Assembly: GCA_958296015.1 (NCBI GenBank) | Contig: CATQIH010000043.1 | Span: 1-64,000, forward strand | DNA from: Cyclobacteriaceae bacterium | GTDB taxonomy: Bacteria; Bacteroidota; Bacteroidia; Cytophagales; Cyclobacteriaceae | Length of the DNA: 64,000 nt | Direction of reading: 5' to 3' | Shown: positions 44,830-54,300 of the stretch, one piece after another | Numbering within the stretch: the first letter of the stretch is position 1 | Layout: each line of letters starts with the position of its first letter | The notes under the pieces: model-generated | The model's input: the letters and a program-made list of their open reading frames with translations, nothing else | The model's database searches: none | What the model was told of the DNA's origin: nothing | Made by a program: the position numbers and the translations under genes

Positions 44830-45974
44830 TTATTCAATATCCAAGTATTGCTAATTCCACCCGCTCCTCTACCAATAGAGGGAAAACCTATTCCTATATT
44901 GACACCGCGACCAATTATACTTTCTCCTATTGCTGTTCTCGTATATGAGCCATGTACACCTACAACTATACCAGCTTCTACTCCTGCTGTCCCCCAAATT
45001 GTAGGAAAGTCACCATTTGGTGTACTTGTCTGAAGCAGTGTTTTCCGAATATTGTTTACTGTACCTAAATAGTTAAATCCTCCTATATTTATTGTTGCAT
45101 CTACAGCCATACCAGCCCCTAATGCCTGAGTAGCAGTAAATGTTGGATAAAGTGATGCATCAGGGCCTCTAGTTATCCAATTGGCTTCAATACTAGTTCC
45201 CCCTCCAATACCAGCTATCCCTGTAAAACCGCCACCTACATATATAAAATCAGGGAAAGCGGCACGTCCTACGGGACTATTATATAAATTTTGAGCAAAG
45301 TTATCTCCAGGTCTCCCAGAGATTATTTCTACAGAATTCAATCTCCCTTGAGAAAGGTCACCATCATTCAGCACCCTAGTAACAGTAAATCCATCTAGCT
45401 TATTCCCTCCGATCGCTCCGCCGCCATTAAAGGTTTTGTACAGCCATGCACCATGTTTGGTATCAAACCCACCATCTGGATCAATAAAAGAAATAGGATT
45501 GTTTCCCATTCCCAGATACGGACTAGCATACTGCCCATAGGGATCAGTAGAAAGCCACCTTCCCACAACAGGATCATATTGTCTGAGTTCAAAAGCCACA
45601 TAACCAGTTTCGTTTATTTCATGCTCGGCGAATTCCCCTTGATAGCCATACCTGCTAGGCATACCGGCACTTCGGGCAATGCTTCCATACGGGTAGTAGT
45701 CAGCATAATACTTCACATCTACGCCTATTTCATCTGTGACTGGCTTACTAATAATAGCCCTGACATTGCCTAAATGATCTTTAAGCTCATAATCAGTGCT
45801 GTTGTCTTGCTTGTTATACAAGCCTAACCTGCTGGCTCCATAGACTGGCACTTCTGTTTGAGCAAGTGCAGCATTGCCTTCTTTCTCATAAGTGCTCATC
45901 AGGTTACCAGATGCATCTCTGACATAGTAAGTGGTCTTGGTGAGATTGCCTGCCTGATAGCTTTGCTTGCTCAC
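44826..45974 (-). CDS. Orphan RHS cassette with Gly-rich tip
   Basis: 382 residues, GTG start at 45974 with no signal peptide. The core begins exactly where homology to RHS1 begins ('KQSYQAGNLTKTTYYVRDAS'), runs through 'ELKDHLGNVRAIISKPVTDE' and 'LRQYDPVVGRWLSTDPYGQY', and then changes to a unique tip with many glycines ('YVGGGFTGIAGIGGGTSIEA', 'GVEAGIVVGVHGSY'). The tip class is not recognised; a membrane-active toxin would fit its composition. Core DNA (about 45465-45975) aligns with 47291-47801 of RHS1 at an 1826-bp offset. Confidence 0.75.
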   Translation of the reverse strand: MSKQSYQAGNLTKTTYYVRDASGNLMSTYEKEGNAALAQTEVPVYGASRLGLYNKQDNSTDYELKDHLGNVRAIISKPVTDEIGVDVKYYADYYPYGSIARSAGMPSRYGYQGEFAEHEINETGYVAFELRQYDPVVGRWLSTDPYGQYASPYLGMGNNPISFIDPDGGFDTKHGAWLYKTFNGGGAIGGNKLDGFTVTRVLNDGDLSQGRLNSVEIISGRPGDNFAQNLYNSPVGRAAFPDFIYVGGGFTGIAGIGGGTSIEANWITRGPDASLYPTFTATQALGAGMAVDATINIGGFNYLGTVNNIRKTLLQTSTPNGDFPTIWGTAGVEAGIVVGVHGSYTRTAIGESIIGRGVNIGIGFPSIGRGAGGISNTWILNK

Positions 45975-45975
45975 T
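45465..45975. repeat. Direct repeat of RHS1-type core DNA (partner at 47291-47801)
   Basis: Constant offset of 1826 bp to RHS1. Parts such as 45835-45950 and 47661-47776 look nearly identical. The repeat starts at the upstream edge of the orphan frame and ends near the core-tip boundary, so a cross-over within it would place the orphan's tip on the RHS1 carrier. Confidence 0.8.
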
Positions 45976-46702
45976 CTTTGCCTTCTGTCATCTCAGGCTG
46001 TACATAAAGGTTTGTTTCAAATTCAAAAAAATTTGTATAGCCTATCTTTGAACTATCTTTAGCTACTTTAAAATAATCTTCTACCTGTCCTGCAATAATG
46101 ATTTTTCCCTTTTGTTTTGGGGTGAAGGAGAAGGTAGATATTCGTTCATTAGTTATTAATGTGCTAATGGTATCACTTAAAATACCAGTTTCTCTATCAT
46201 ACCGACCTACTAGAATTCTAGTCTCTCCTAAAGGTTCATTATTAAAACCAACTCTAAATGTATATGAATCTCCGTGAAAAATAGTATCAGCCTCTGCGAT
46301 GAAAACGGGTTCATAAGTTGATTTATAAAAAGTTCCTGTGCTATCGAATGCGGCTGAACTAACCACTAAGTCTTCATTGTATTTATCTACTCCTTCAAGT
46401 ATTCCGTCTTTTCTATAGTAAGAAAACAGGCCATGAGCTTTACCCTGTTTGTAGTTTCTAACAGATTTGACCTCTCCAGACTTATAGTATGATATTGCTT
46501 TACCTACTTTTATACCATTCTTATAATGTTCGTAAGCTTTGACTCCGCCGGTAGGATAATAGTACACTACTTTCCCTTGAACTTTTTCGTTTTCTCTAAT
46601 AAATTCAGACTCAACTGCTCCATTGTCGTAATAAGTAAATTCTTTCTCAGGTTGACAAGCAACGCAAATTACGAACAGCCATATAATTTTGCTTAATCTC
46701 AT
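45971..46702 (-). CDS. MORN/YwqK-type lipoprotein, candidate immunity for the RHS1 tip
   Basis: 243 residues. Lipoprotein signal 'IIWLFVICVACQ'. Then MORN-like repeats of about 22 residues ('YYDNGAVESEFIRENEKVQG', 'YYPTGGVKAYEHYKNGIKVG', 'YYKSGEVKSVRNYKQGKAHG', 'YYRKDGILEGVDKYNEDLVV') as in the YwqK antitoxin-like family, followed by a beta-rich C-terminal domain (about 125-243). It starts 15 bp after the RHS1 stop and overlaps the next cassette. Family context and position suggest immunity to the RHS1 tip. Confidence 0.7.
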   Translation of the reverse strand: MRLSKIIWLFVICVACQPEKEFTYYDNGAVESEFIRENEKVQGKVVYYYPTGGVKAYEHYKNGIKVGKAISYYKSGEVKSVRNYKQGKAHGLFSYYRKDGILEGVDKYNEDLVVSSAAFDSTGTFYKSTYEPVFIAEADTIFHGDSYTFRVGFNNEPLGETRILVGRYDRETGILSDTISTLITNERISTFSFTPKQKGKIIIAGQVEDYFKVAKDSSKIGYTNFFEFETNLYVQPEMTEGKE

Positions 46703-46717
46703 ATAATCAATTTTTTA

Positions 46718-49700
46718 TCATTGTGGAATAGAATCAGCTTTCGTCCCTGGCCTTTTCCATATTACAGGACCATTAACCGATTCAACGGTATCACCATTTT
46801 CTGGAATATAGATATAGGTCTGTTTAACTTCTTCAAGAATAGGTGTCTGATGAACTTCCATACTTTCAGTGCCAGTAGGAGCACTGGGCTGTAAAGCAGG
46901 TTTGCTAGGATTGTAGAAATTAAATTGTGCATCCGACCTATCTAAAGCAGTAGCTATGTCCTTTCCCCGATCATACCAATGTTTGTTGTTTACAACATTT
47001 CCAAATTGTGTCCTATTGTTCATGGAGCCATATTCTGGTAGCATTGGCGTATACCAAACGTCTACATATTTTACATTGTTTCTGTCAGTGCCAATTTGCT
47101 TACCTATTGCAGCAGGATCAGCAAATTCGTTGTAAAATACCACACCTCCCGGAGGCTGCCAGTTCCACATGTCATAAGCCATTCTTTCTGCCCAGTTCAT
47201 AGGTTTAGCATTCACCACTACTGGATTCAATACTTGAGAGGGGTCCTTACTAGGATCATAATCACAATCACCTGTACAAGGTGTACCTCCAAAACCTCCT
47301 GTTGGATCAATAACGTTCACTGGGTTATTGCCCATTGCTAAGTAGGGACTTGCATATTGACGCATCGGGTCGGGCGAAAGCCATCGTCCAATGATCGGAT
47401 CATATTGCCTCAACTCAAAACTCACATAGCCTGTCTCCTCAGTTTCATCCTCGGCGAATTCACCTTGGAAGCCAAACCTGCTAGGCATACCCGCACTTCG
47501 GGCGATACTTCCAAAGGGATAATAATCTGCATAGTACTTGACATCTACGCCTATCCCATTGGTGACTGGCTTACCAATAATGGCTCTCACATTGCCTAAA
47601 TGATCCTTTAGCTCATAGTCAGTCTTATTGCCTGACCTGTCATACAAGCCTAACCTACTGGCTCCATACACCGGTACTTCTGTTTGAGCAAGTGCAGCAT
47701 TGCCTTCTTTCTCATAAGTGCTCATCAGGTTACCAGATGCATCTCTGACATAGTAAGTGGTCTTGGTGAGACTACCAGCATCATAGCTTTGCTTATTGAC
47801 TCTAAAGCCTCGGTCATCATATACAAACTTAGCGATTAGCAGATCATTTTCATCCTTTACCTCAGTGACTTTGCCCGTGACATCATAACTTAAATTTTGG
47901 CTGCCTTTTGCACCAATCTCTTCTGTCATCTGTCCGATGCTGTTATAAACATAGCTTTTATAACCTGTGATGCTTTCCAGTTGGTTCTTTCCTGCTTTGT
48001 ACTGATACTTGTCTTGAAAATTATGCAGCATGTTTCCGGTTGCTCCTCTTCTTTGCAAGCCTGTGATGTTGCCGTTCTTATCATAGCTCAAGCCTGAAAC
48101 ATTATACGCCTGGTTAGCAGATGCCTGGAAGGTGTTGTTGCTCACAGTACCAAAACTAGCACTTTGCAACTGATAACGGTTATCGTAACTATACTGATAG
48201 GCGTTTTTTACTATTCCACCACCGGCTACCTGCGGAAGTTTGGTCTGCCAGCTTTGCATCTGGATATTGCCTGAAAAGTCCTGAGCAGCTACAGCAGTGT
48301 TTACGATGCCTGCTTTGCTGTTGGCATAGTCTCCTGCAAAGTAGTCTAACTGCATGGTAAACACGTCTGGGGCGACCCCATCTGTGGCTGGTGCAGCAGG
48401 GTTGTTGATGGCTTTCAGCCAGCCTTGTACGGTGTAGTAGTAGTCTATCTGCTGCAAGTCTTTGGCTAAAGTAACTTGCTTGAGCGGGCCATGCAAATAA
48501 TAGATATAACTGGCCTGTAGCGGGTAATCATCCGTATTGGTAATGTCTCCTTGTTCGTTGTAGTATGGAGCCTGGTTAGAGGTAAATACTTTTTCTAACT
48601 GGCCATCAGCATTATACTGGTAGTGATGGTAAAAAGCATCCGATTCGCCTGACTGATAAGCCACCAGTGATACATTTCCCTGATGGCCATAACGGTAGTC
48701 TACGCGCTTATTGCCTAAGCCTGTAATATACTGCTCCATCCATACCACTCTGCCCCGTTCATCATAGCTGTACCAGGTTTTACTAATGCCAGGCTTTTCA
48801 CTATAAGAAACACTGCCCTTAACATACTGTTGCTCTGCACCTGCTGCCGGGTTTAAGCCATCATAATAAGTAAACACTTGATCCTGCTTGTTGGCTTGCT
48901 TTAATCCGTCGTCGTCGCTATAACGCTGCTCTATACTTTTGTAAGTTACTTTGTTTTCCAATAGGTTTTTCATAGCCTGACTACCAAACAGGATGTCATT
49001 TCCCGCATATTCACCAGACTCAGTGGCACGTCCTGCTCTATCATAATTGGTATAAGAGAAGCGGGCAGGACTGGATAGGCGCTGTTCAGCATTTTGTGAG
49101 AAGCGGATACTTCCGTCCCTGCGATATATATATTCCGTCCTGCCTGCGTCCGGTTCTTCCATAGCCATAAGCCTTCCCTTTATATCATATGAATACCGGG
49201 TAATCAATCCTTTGGGATCTTTAGAAGCAACGAGCCGCCCGGCATAATCATAATACTGGTGCGATGTGGTAAGAGGTGTTGCCTGATCACCAAAGTATAG
49301 TGTGACCAGCGTCTGCTCACTTTGATCAAAATACACCACTGTACGGTATCCATTCACGTCTGTCATTTCTCGTTTGAAAAACAAACCAATCAGTGAAGTT
49401 GGCGCAGGGAAGCCAATAATACTGTTCCTGTCAATAAAATAACGTTCTATATAGGTGTCCTTACCAACTGCTGAGGTTTGCATCGTGGCGACATGCCCAC
49501 TGCCAGCATGATGGTAATCACCTGGCAAAGCTGTACCTTTCACCTCGCCACTACCATCGTGATGGTAAAGCATTCGGGTATAAGGATACTGCGTGTTTGC
49601 TACATCGTTTTCGTTGATACGTTTATCTGAAGAAGAGCCATTTTGGTTACTGTAATACCAGCCTAATGTACCTTCCTGTGTGCCTACAGGGGCAGGGCTT

Positions 49701-51277
49701 GCTTCTTTATTGAGATCAAAGTGTGTGTAATTATATTTGTGGCCTTGCTGATCTTGGACAAAATTGGATTGAAAAGCGAAGTTTACCCCTTCACCCGCTA
49801 TCGTTTCCCCACATTCATCTACAGATGCTGCTGTTCCATCTGATTTGATAGGAGCAGATAATGTGTTGATCACCGGGCGACCATAAGCGTCATAAAGGGT
49901 AGCCGAAGCCATCACTACATTTTTTGATAAGTTCTTGTACTGACCTTGAACCGGGCGACCGCGTTCATCAAAATAGGCACGACTTTGACCAATTACATTC
50001 CGATACTCATCATAAGCAATTTGCTCTACATAGTTCACGTCTTTATCTCGGTCAAAGTAGTTTTTTTTAACATTACTGCTTTTTACAATCAGTTGCGCTC
50101 CGTTTTCTAGAATTATTCCTGGTTTGATAATAATGGCTCTACTACTTTTTAGAGTCAGAGAAAAATGTTCCAAAATGAAGTTCTGGTATTCATCTGTTTT
50201 ATAACCCATCTCTGTCAAGATTGACGCATTAGGTAGGACAATAGGACATCCATAAAAATCGTCTTCAGGTTCAGGAAAAATACGGTCTTCTCCATTGACA
50301 AAGATTTTAATAGGATTCAATACTGTACAGGTACTTCGCCCTGCTATTGGCGTAGCCTCTATGCGATAACTTCCTACTTCTGAATTTATGGTGAAGTTTC
50401 TGCCATTGAATTGTATAGCATCCCCTCCATTGTGAGAGAGCGTATAGTTATCGTCAAAATTAGTGATTCCTGTGATACTGATCGAGTACGTTTCTCCGCT
50501 GTTCAGTTTATAACCATTAAGCACTTTTAAATCATCAGGTACGGAAATCTCAAATTTGATATTATTTGGATCATCCCCCGCGCAACTAGGTGTCACATAT
50601 ACAGTCTTTGAAAGATTAGAAAACCAGTTATCACATTTATTAAGTTCTTCAACGGTGAACGTATAGTTGCCTGCCGCCAAAGCTTTGTAGTCAAGTTTTA
50701 CCCCTTCCCAAGTGCCTGTGAAAGCAGGTAAAGTTACTGTTTTGATGAATACGCCATTAACTTTGTATCGGATTTTCTTTGCATCTCCTTTATAGGTAAT
50801 ATCTGTTGCAACTCCATCACTTCCCAAGGTGTACTGACTTTTTCCAACTAAAGTTCCCTTCGGACTAGGGTTTTTTCTGCTGATTTTATAAGTTATAACT
50901 GGTATGGCACCACTAGAACCACAGCCGCTAAATACTCCCTTGTAGTTACTGCTATTACCAAATACAGTTACGCTCACTGTACCGGTCCACCCTGCCTTCC
51001 AGTTAAGCGTTACTTTTGAATATCTATCACCTACACGTTCAGCAGTAATAGTAGAAAAAGGCTCATTGCTGGGATAATTAGGATCCAACGACGTGTTTGC
51101 GCTGATTATAGTTCCTCGATTACAGACAGTATTTGAAGCTGGAGCCTTGTATATCAGATTTTCCAATACTGTCACTCCTTCATCAGGACAGATAAAAATT
51201 TCCTCAATGGGTTCCGCCAAAAGAGCATGACCTAATGTGAAAACAAACATCAATATGATAAGTAATATCTTTTTCAT
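46718..51277 (-). CDS. RHS carrier (RHS1), DUF6443-type, with unrecognised tip
   Basis: 1519 residues from the ATG at 51277. Signal peptide ('FTLGHALLAEP'), Ig/PKD-like beta domains (about 25-340), a DUF6443-like start of the repeat shell (about 405-560, 'VIGQSRAYFDERGRPVQGQY'), YD repeats (about 680-1230), then core end 'LRQYDPIIGRWLSPDPMRQY' and a unique tip (about 1340-1519) with 'NNKHWYDRGKDIATALDRSD' and a Pro-rich end. The tip was not recognised. Likely exported; the YD shell should encapsulate the tip as in Tc toxins. Confidence 0.85.
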   Translation of the reverse strand: MKKILLIILMFVFTLGHALLAEPIEEIFICPDEGVTVLENLIYKAPASNTVCNRGTIISANTSLDPNYPSNEPFSTITAERVGDRYSKVTLNWKAGWTGTVSVTVFGNSSNYKGVFSGCGSSGAIPVITYKISRKNPSPKGTLVGKSQYTLGSDGVATDITYKGDAKKIRYKVNGVFIKTVTLPAFTGTWEGVKLDYKALAAGNYTFTVEELNKCDNWFSNLSKTVYVTPSCAGDDPNNIKFEISVPDDLKVLNGYKLNSGETYSISITGITNFDDNYTLSHNGGDAIQFNGRNFTINSEVGSYRIEATPIAGRSTCTVLNPIKIFVNGEDRIFPEPEDDFYGCPIVLPNASILTEMGYKTDEYQNFILEHFSLTLKSSRAIIIKPGIILENGAQLIVKSSNVKKNYFDRDKDVNYVEQIAYDEYRNVIGQSRAYFDERGRPVQGQYKNLSKNVVMASATLYDAYGRPVINTLSAPIKSDGTAASVDECGETIAGEGVNFAFQSNFVQDQQGHKYNYTHFDLNKEASPAPVGTQEGTLGWYYSNQNGSSSDKRINENDVANTQYPYTRMLYHHDGSGEVKGTALPGDYHHAGSGHVATMQTSAVGKDTYIERYFIDRNSIIGFPAPTSLIGLFFKREMTDVNGYRTVVYFDQSEQTLVTLYFGDQATPLTTSHQYYDYAGRLVASKDPKGLITRYSYDIKGRLMAMEEPDAGRTEYIYRRDGSIRFSQNAEQRLSSPARFSYTNYDRAGRATESGEYAGNDILFGSQAMKNLLENKVTYKSIEQRYSDDDGLKQANKQDQVFTYYDGLNPAAGAEQQYVKGSVSYSEKPGISKTWYSYDERGRVVWMEQYITGLGNKRVDYRYGHQGNVSLVAYQSGESDAFYHHYQYNADGQLEKVFTSNQAPYYNEQGDITNTDDYPLQASYIYYLHGPLKQVTLAKDLQQIDYYYTVQGWLKAINNPAAPATDGVAPDVFTMQLDYFAGDYANSKAGIVNTAVAAQDFSGNIQMQSWQTKLPQVAGGGIVKNAYQYSYDNRYQLQSASFGTVSNNTFQASANQAYNVSGLSYDKNGNITGLQRRGATGNMLHNFQDKYQYKAGKNQLESITGYKSYVYNSIGQMTEEIGAKGSQNLSYDVTGKVTEVKDENDLLIAKFVYDDRGFRVNKQSYDAGSLTKTTYYVRDASGNLMSTYEKEGNAALAQTEVPVYGASRLGLYDRSGNKTDYELKDHLGNVRAIIGKPVTNGIGVDVKYYADYYPFGSIARSAGMPSRFGFQGEFAEDETEETGYVSFELRQYDPIIGRWLSPDPMRQYASPYLAMGNNPVNVIDPTGGFGGTPCTGDCDYDPSKDPSQVLNPVVVNAKPMNWAERMAYDMWNWQPPGGVVFYNEFADPAAIGKQIGTDRNNVKYVDVWYTPMLPEYGSMNNRTQFGNVVNNKHWYDRGKDIATALDRSDAQFNFYNPSKPALQPSAPTGTESMEVHQTPILEEVKQTYIYIPENGDTVESVNGPVIWKRPGTKADSIPQ

Positions 51278-51336
51278 CAACACATAAATTCAGTACAATA
51301 ATATGGACGACATAGGATAGGTGTGCTGGTAAAAGA

Positions 51337-54300
51337 TTAGTAATATTTGCTATAGTTGTAAATGGTTTCTTGAAGAATTTGGTCAGCTCGGAAGCTTTTT
51401 TTGCCTTCACCAAAGTCAAAGTTCATCCGTTCCCGGCTGGTTCGGATCAATCGCCCGGCAGCATCGTAATCATAATGTGTATAAATATTGTTATTGTCTA
51501 GGATATAAGTGAGTTCATCTGTATCGTTGTTGTACACATAGGTGATCATGCCAGCATCCAGCGGGTGTATGCGGAAGTCGTCAAAGTATACATTGTATTC
51601 CGTATCGTTTTTACAGCCAATGATAACTTCTTCAGCGCCAGCGCCATCTATATCCAGATTGATCAAATACCAGTTCTTAAATTTATTGGCCTGAAGCAGA
51701 GGAAAAACATTGTCTCTTTTCACACCATCTACCGTATAGTAAAGCTGTACCTGGTTCATCTTGTCTTGCGTCTCACTTTTTCCGGGTAAGTATACCCATA
51801 CACTAGCGTGATATTGTTTGTTGAGGTCAGCAAGCATAGACTCATCTATTTTGTACTGGAACCCTTGCTTTCCTGCAGAAACTTTTAAACTATACTTTCC
51901 GGTATGGGCAAAAGCTACAGAAGGCAATCCATCACCTCGTTCTACTCCTGCTTCAGTTCTATTGTTGCCTACATATCCTTCAGCCCCTGAATAAGCAATC
52001 TCATCGTAAGCAGCATTGGTAGCAGTTGCTAGTACCAGACGGTGTTTTTCATCCATTCGGGTGGCTGCATAATTACCGTTGATATCTTCGGCCTCCAGTG
52101 CGTGAGAGTAAGGATCGTATAGGGTGATTTCCCCAGTCTTTTCCCAGTAAAGGTTATTTCCTGGATTCTGAAAATTAAACGGATGTTTCTCAAAGTCCGC
52201 CTGTGGATAAGTACCGTCAGCCTCCAAACTTTGTGATCCGTTCCAACGGTAAGCTGCTTTCTTGCGCCAAATGTTGGGCTGTATACCTTCTTCCAGTACA
52301 TCAATCTGATTACTCCAGGTTTGTATACTGGCAGCCAACAGACCATCAAGCTCATCGTTTGAACCTAGCTTATAGGTAGAATTAGCTGTTGACTGTGTTA
52401 ACATATTTTTATTCTTACTGTCGTATACTTTCAGTCCCATCTTAGGGTAGTGCCGATATGCTGGTTGTACTATTGAAAGATAACGATTATTGTAGCTATC
52501 AGTAGTCAGCGTTTGAATCACCTCACCGGAATAAAAGTCAAAAGCCATATTCTCTGTAGAAGTCGTAATACCTGTTTTGAAATTGGTATTTGTTTGTCCT
52601 GTCTGGATGACAGGATATGTTTCACGCTTACTGACGGTACCCAATTGGTGATATTGATTATCAAATGTTCTTCCTTTGTTTTCTCCATACGGAATCACAT
52701 CCCCATTTTTGTACAAAACAAATCTTGCTTCAGTAAAAGATTCATCAATCACTCCCTGAAGATTATAATTGCTCAAAAGGGATCTATAATTTTCTTCGTT
52801 ATCCTCCAGACTACCATCAAGATTATCATGCAGATAGTGGTTCTGAGTTTTAGAAACAACGTTACCTTCAGCATCAAACAAGGTAATACTCTTTAGACTC
52901 CCCACACGGCTTGAGTAATCCAGTAGCTTCTGTTCTCTAACGTGTGTTTGGCGGTATGTGATACCCTCGTGATTGTCAACGGTTTTATCCGTTCTTATTG
53001 GACTAGCATCAATACCCACCATTCCTTCGCGGAATACCTCGAATTGATATGTTGTGTAATTGGGTAAGGTAATTTCTACACCATGATCATCTTTACGTTC
53101 TTCCCTTACAGTAACAGATTCATACATTACACCAGGGCCAGGTAATTCTCTTGCAATATTAATGACCGAAGCATATCGCTTATAAACAGCCTTTTTATAA
53201 GTTATTTTGGCGGATTCAATATTCTTATGAAATTCGCTATCCGGATAGTCAGGACTGATAATTGGAAAAGGTACTTTAAATGGTTCATAAGAGGTAGTTC
53301 CATTATGATATTCATAACACGTAGTGGATGACCGCTTGTCTGTTTCAAGAGGATTTTGGTAAATGGAAATGGCTTCTACTCTTAAGCCCCCTCCTGGTCG
53401 GGTTCTGACAGGAGTTGTGCAAATCCCTCCTACGATATAATCTGGCCATTTTTCACTTATCTGATAGCTACAAGTGTATTGGTTTCCACAGTTGGTCTCA
53501 ATTGATGCAAGTTCAACATCCCAAAGATAATTATCTTGCGTTATATGCGTATATAGGTTTCGATCCTCAATCACAATATTTTTTTCAGCTACATTAACTT
53601 CTACAATAGTGGCGTCTTCTCCAACAAAATTTACCTTTTGATACTTGTATAAGTTGTCTATATCCTTTTCATAGTAAATATTTGTACAGCTGCATTGACG
53701 TTCGTGCTTTACAGGATCGTAATGACCAATGTCGTATACTCCAATAATGTCAGTATCAATAGTGCCATTGGTGTAGAAATACTCTGAAACATCGACATCC
53801 TCCCAAAATGATATTTTCAATTTGTTTTGATCGGCCTTTTCTACACTCTTTATCCTTAACATTTGCCGTTCAGCGAGTGCAGCTTTTTCGTACCAATCGC
53901 TTCCATAATCAATATGAATAGCAGACCCTAAAGGGGTAGTAATATCTGTCAAAGACCACGCATCAACATCAAGAGCAGAAGTTGGAGTTGTTATTCTAGA
54001 AACGCTTTCGTTAGTTTCTTCTTCAAGACTTAAGTTATAATCGCTTTTATAAAAGCCCCACATGTCATAAAAATCTTTTTTATATGACGGATTAAATCCA
54101 TAATTAAAAGTAGTAGGTGGCATTATTGATACTCCTCCTTTCCCAAGAAAATGCAATTTTTTTAAAGTTAACTTACCATCTTCATTGCTATCAATCAACT
54201 TAGGTGAAGCTTTGTATAATTTTTCGTTATCAAAATGATTAGAAGTATTTTGACATAGCGTATAATCAGTTTCTAGATTTATTATCCTAGTTGTTTTTGC

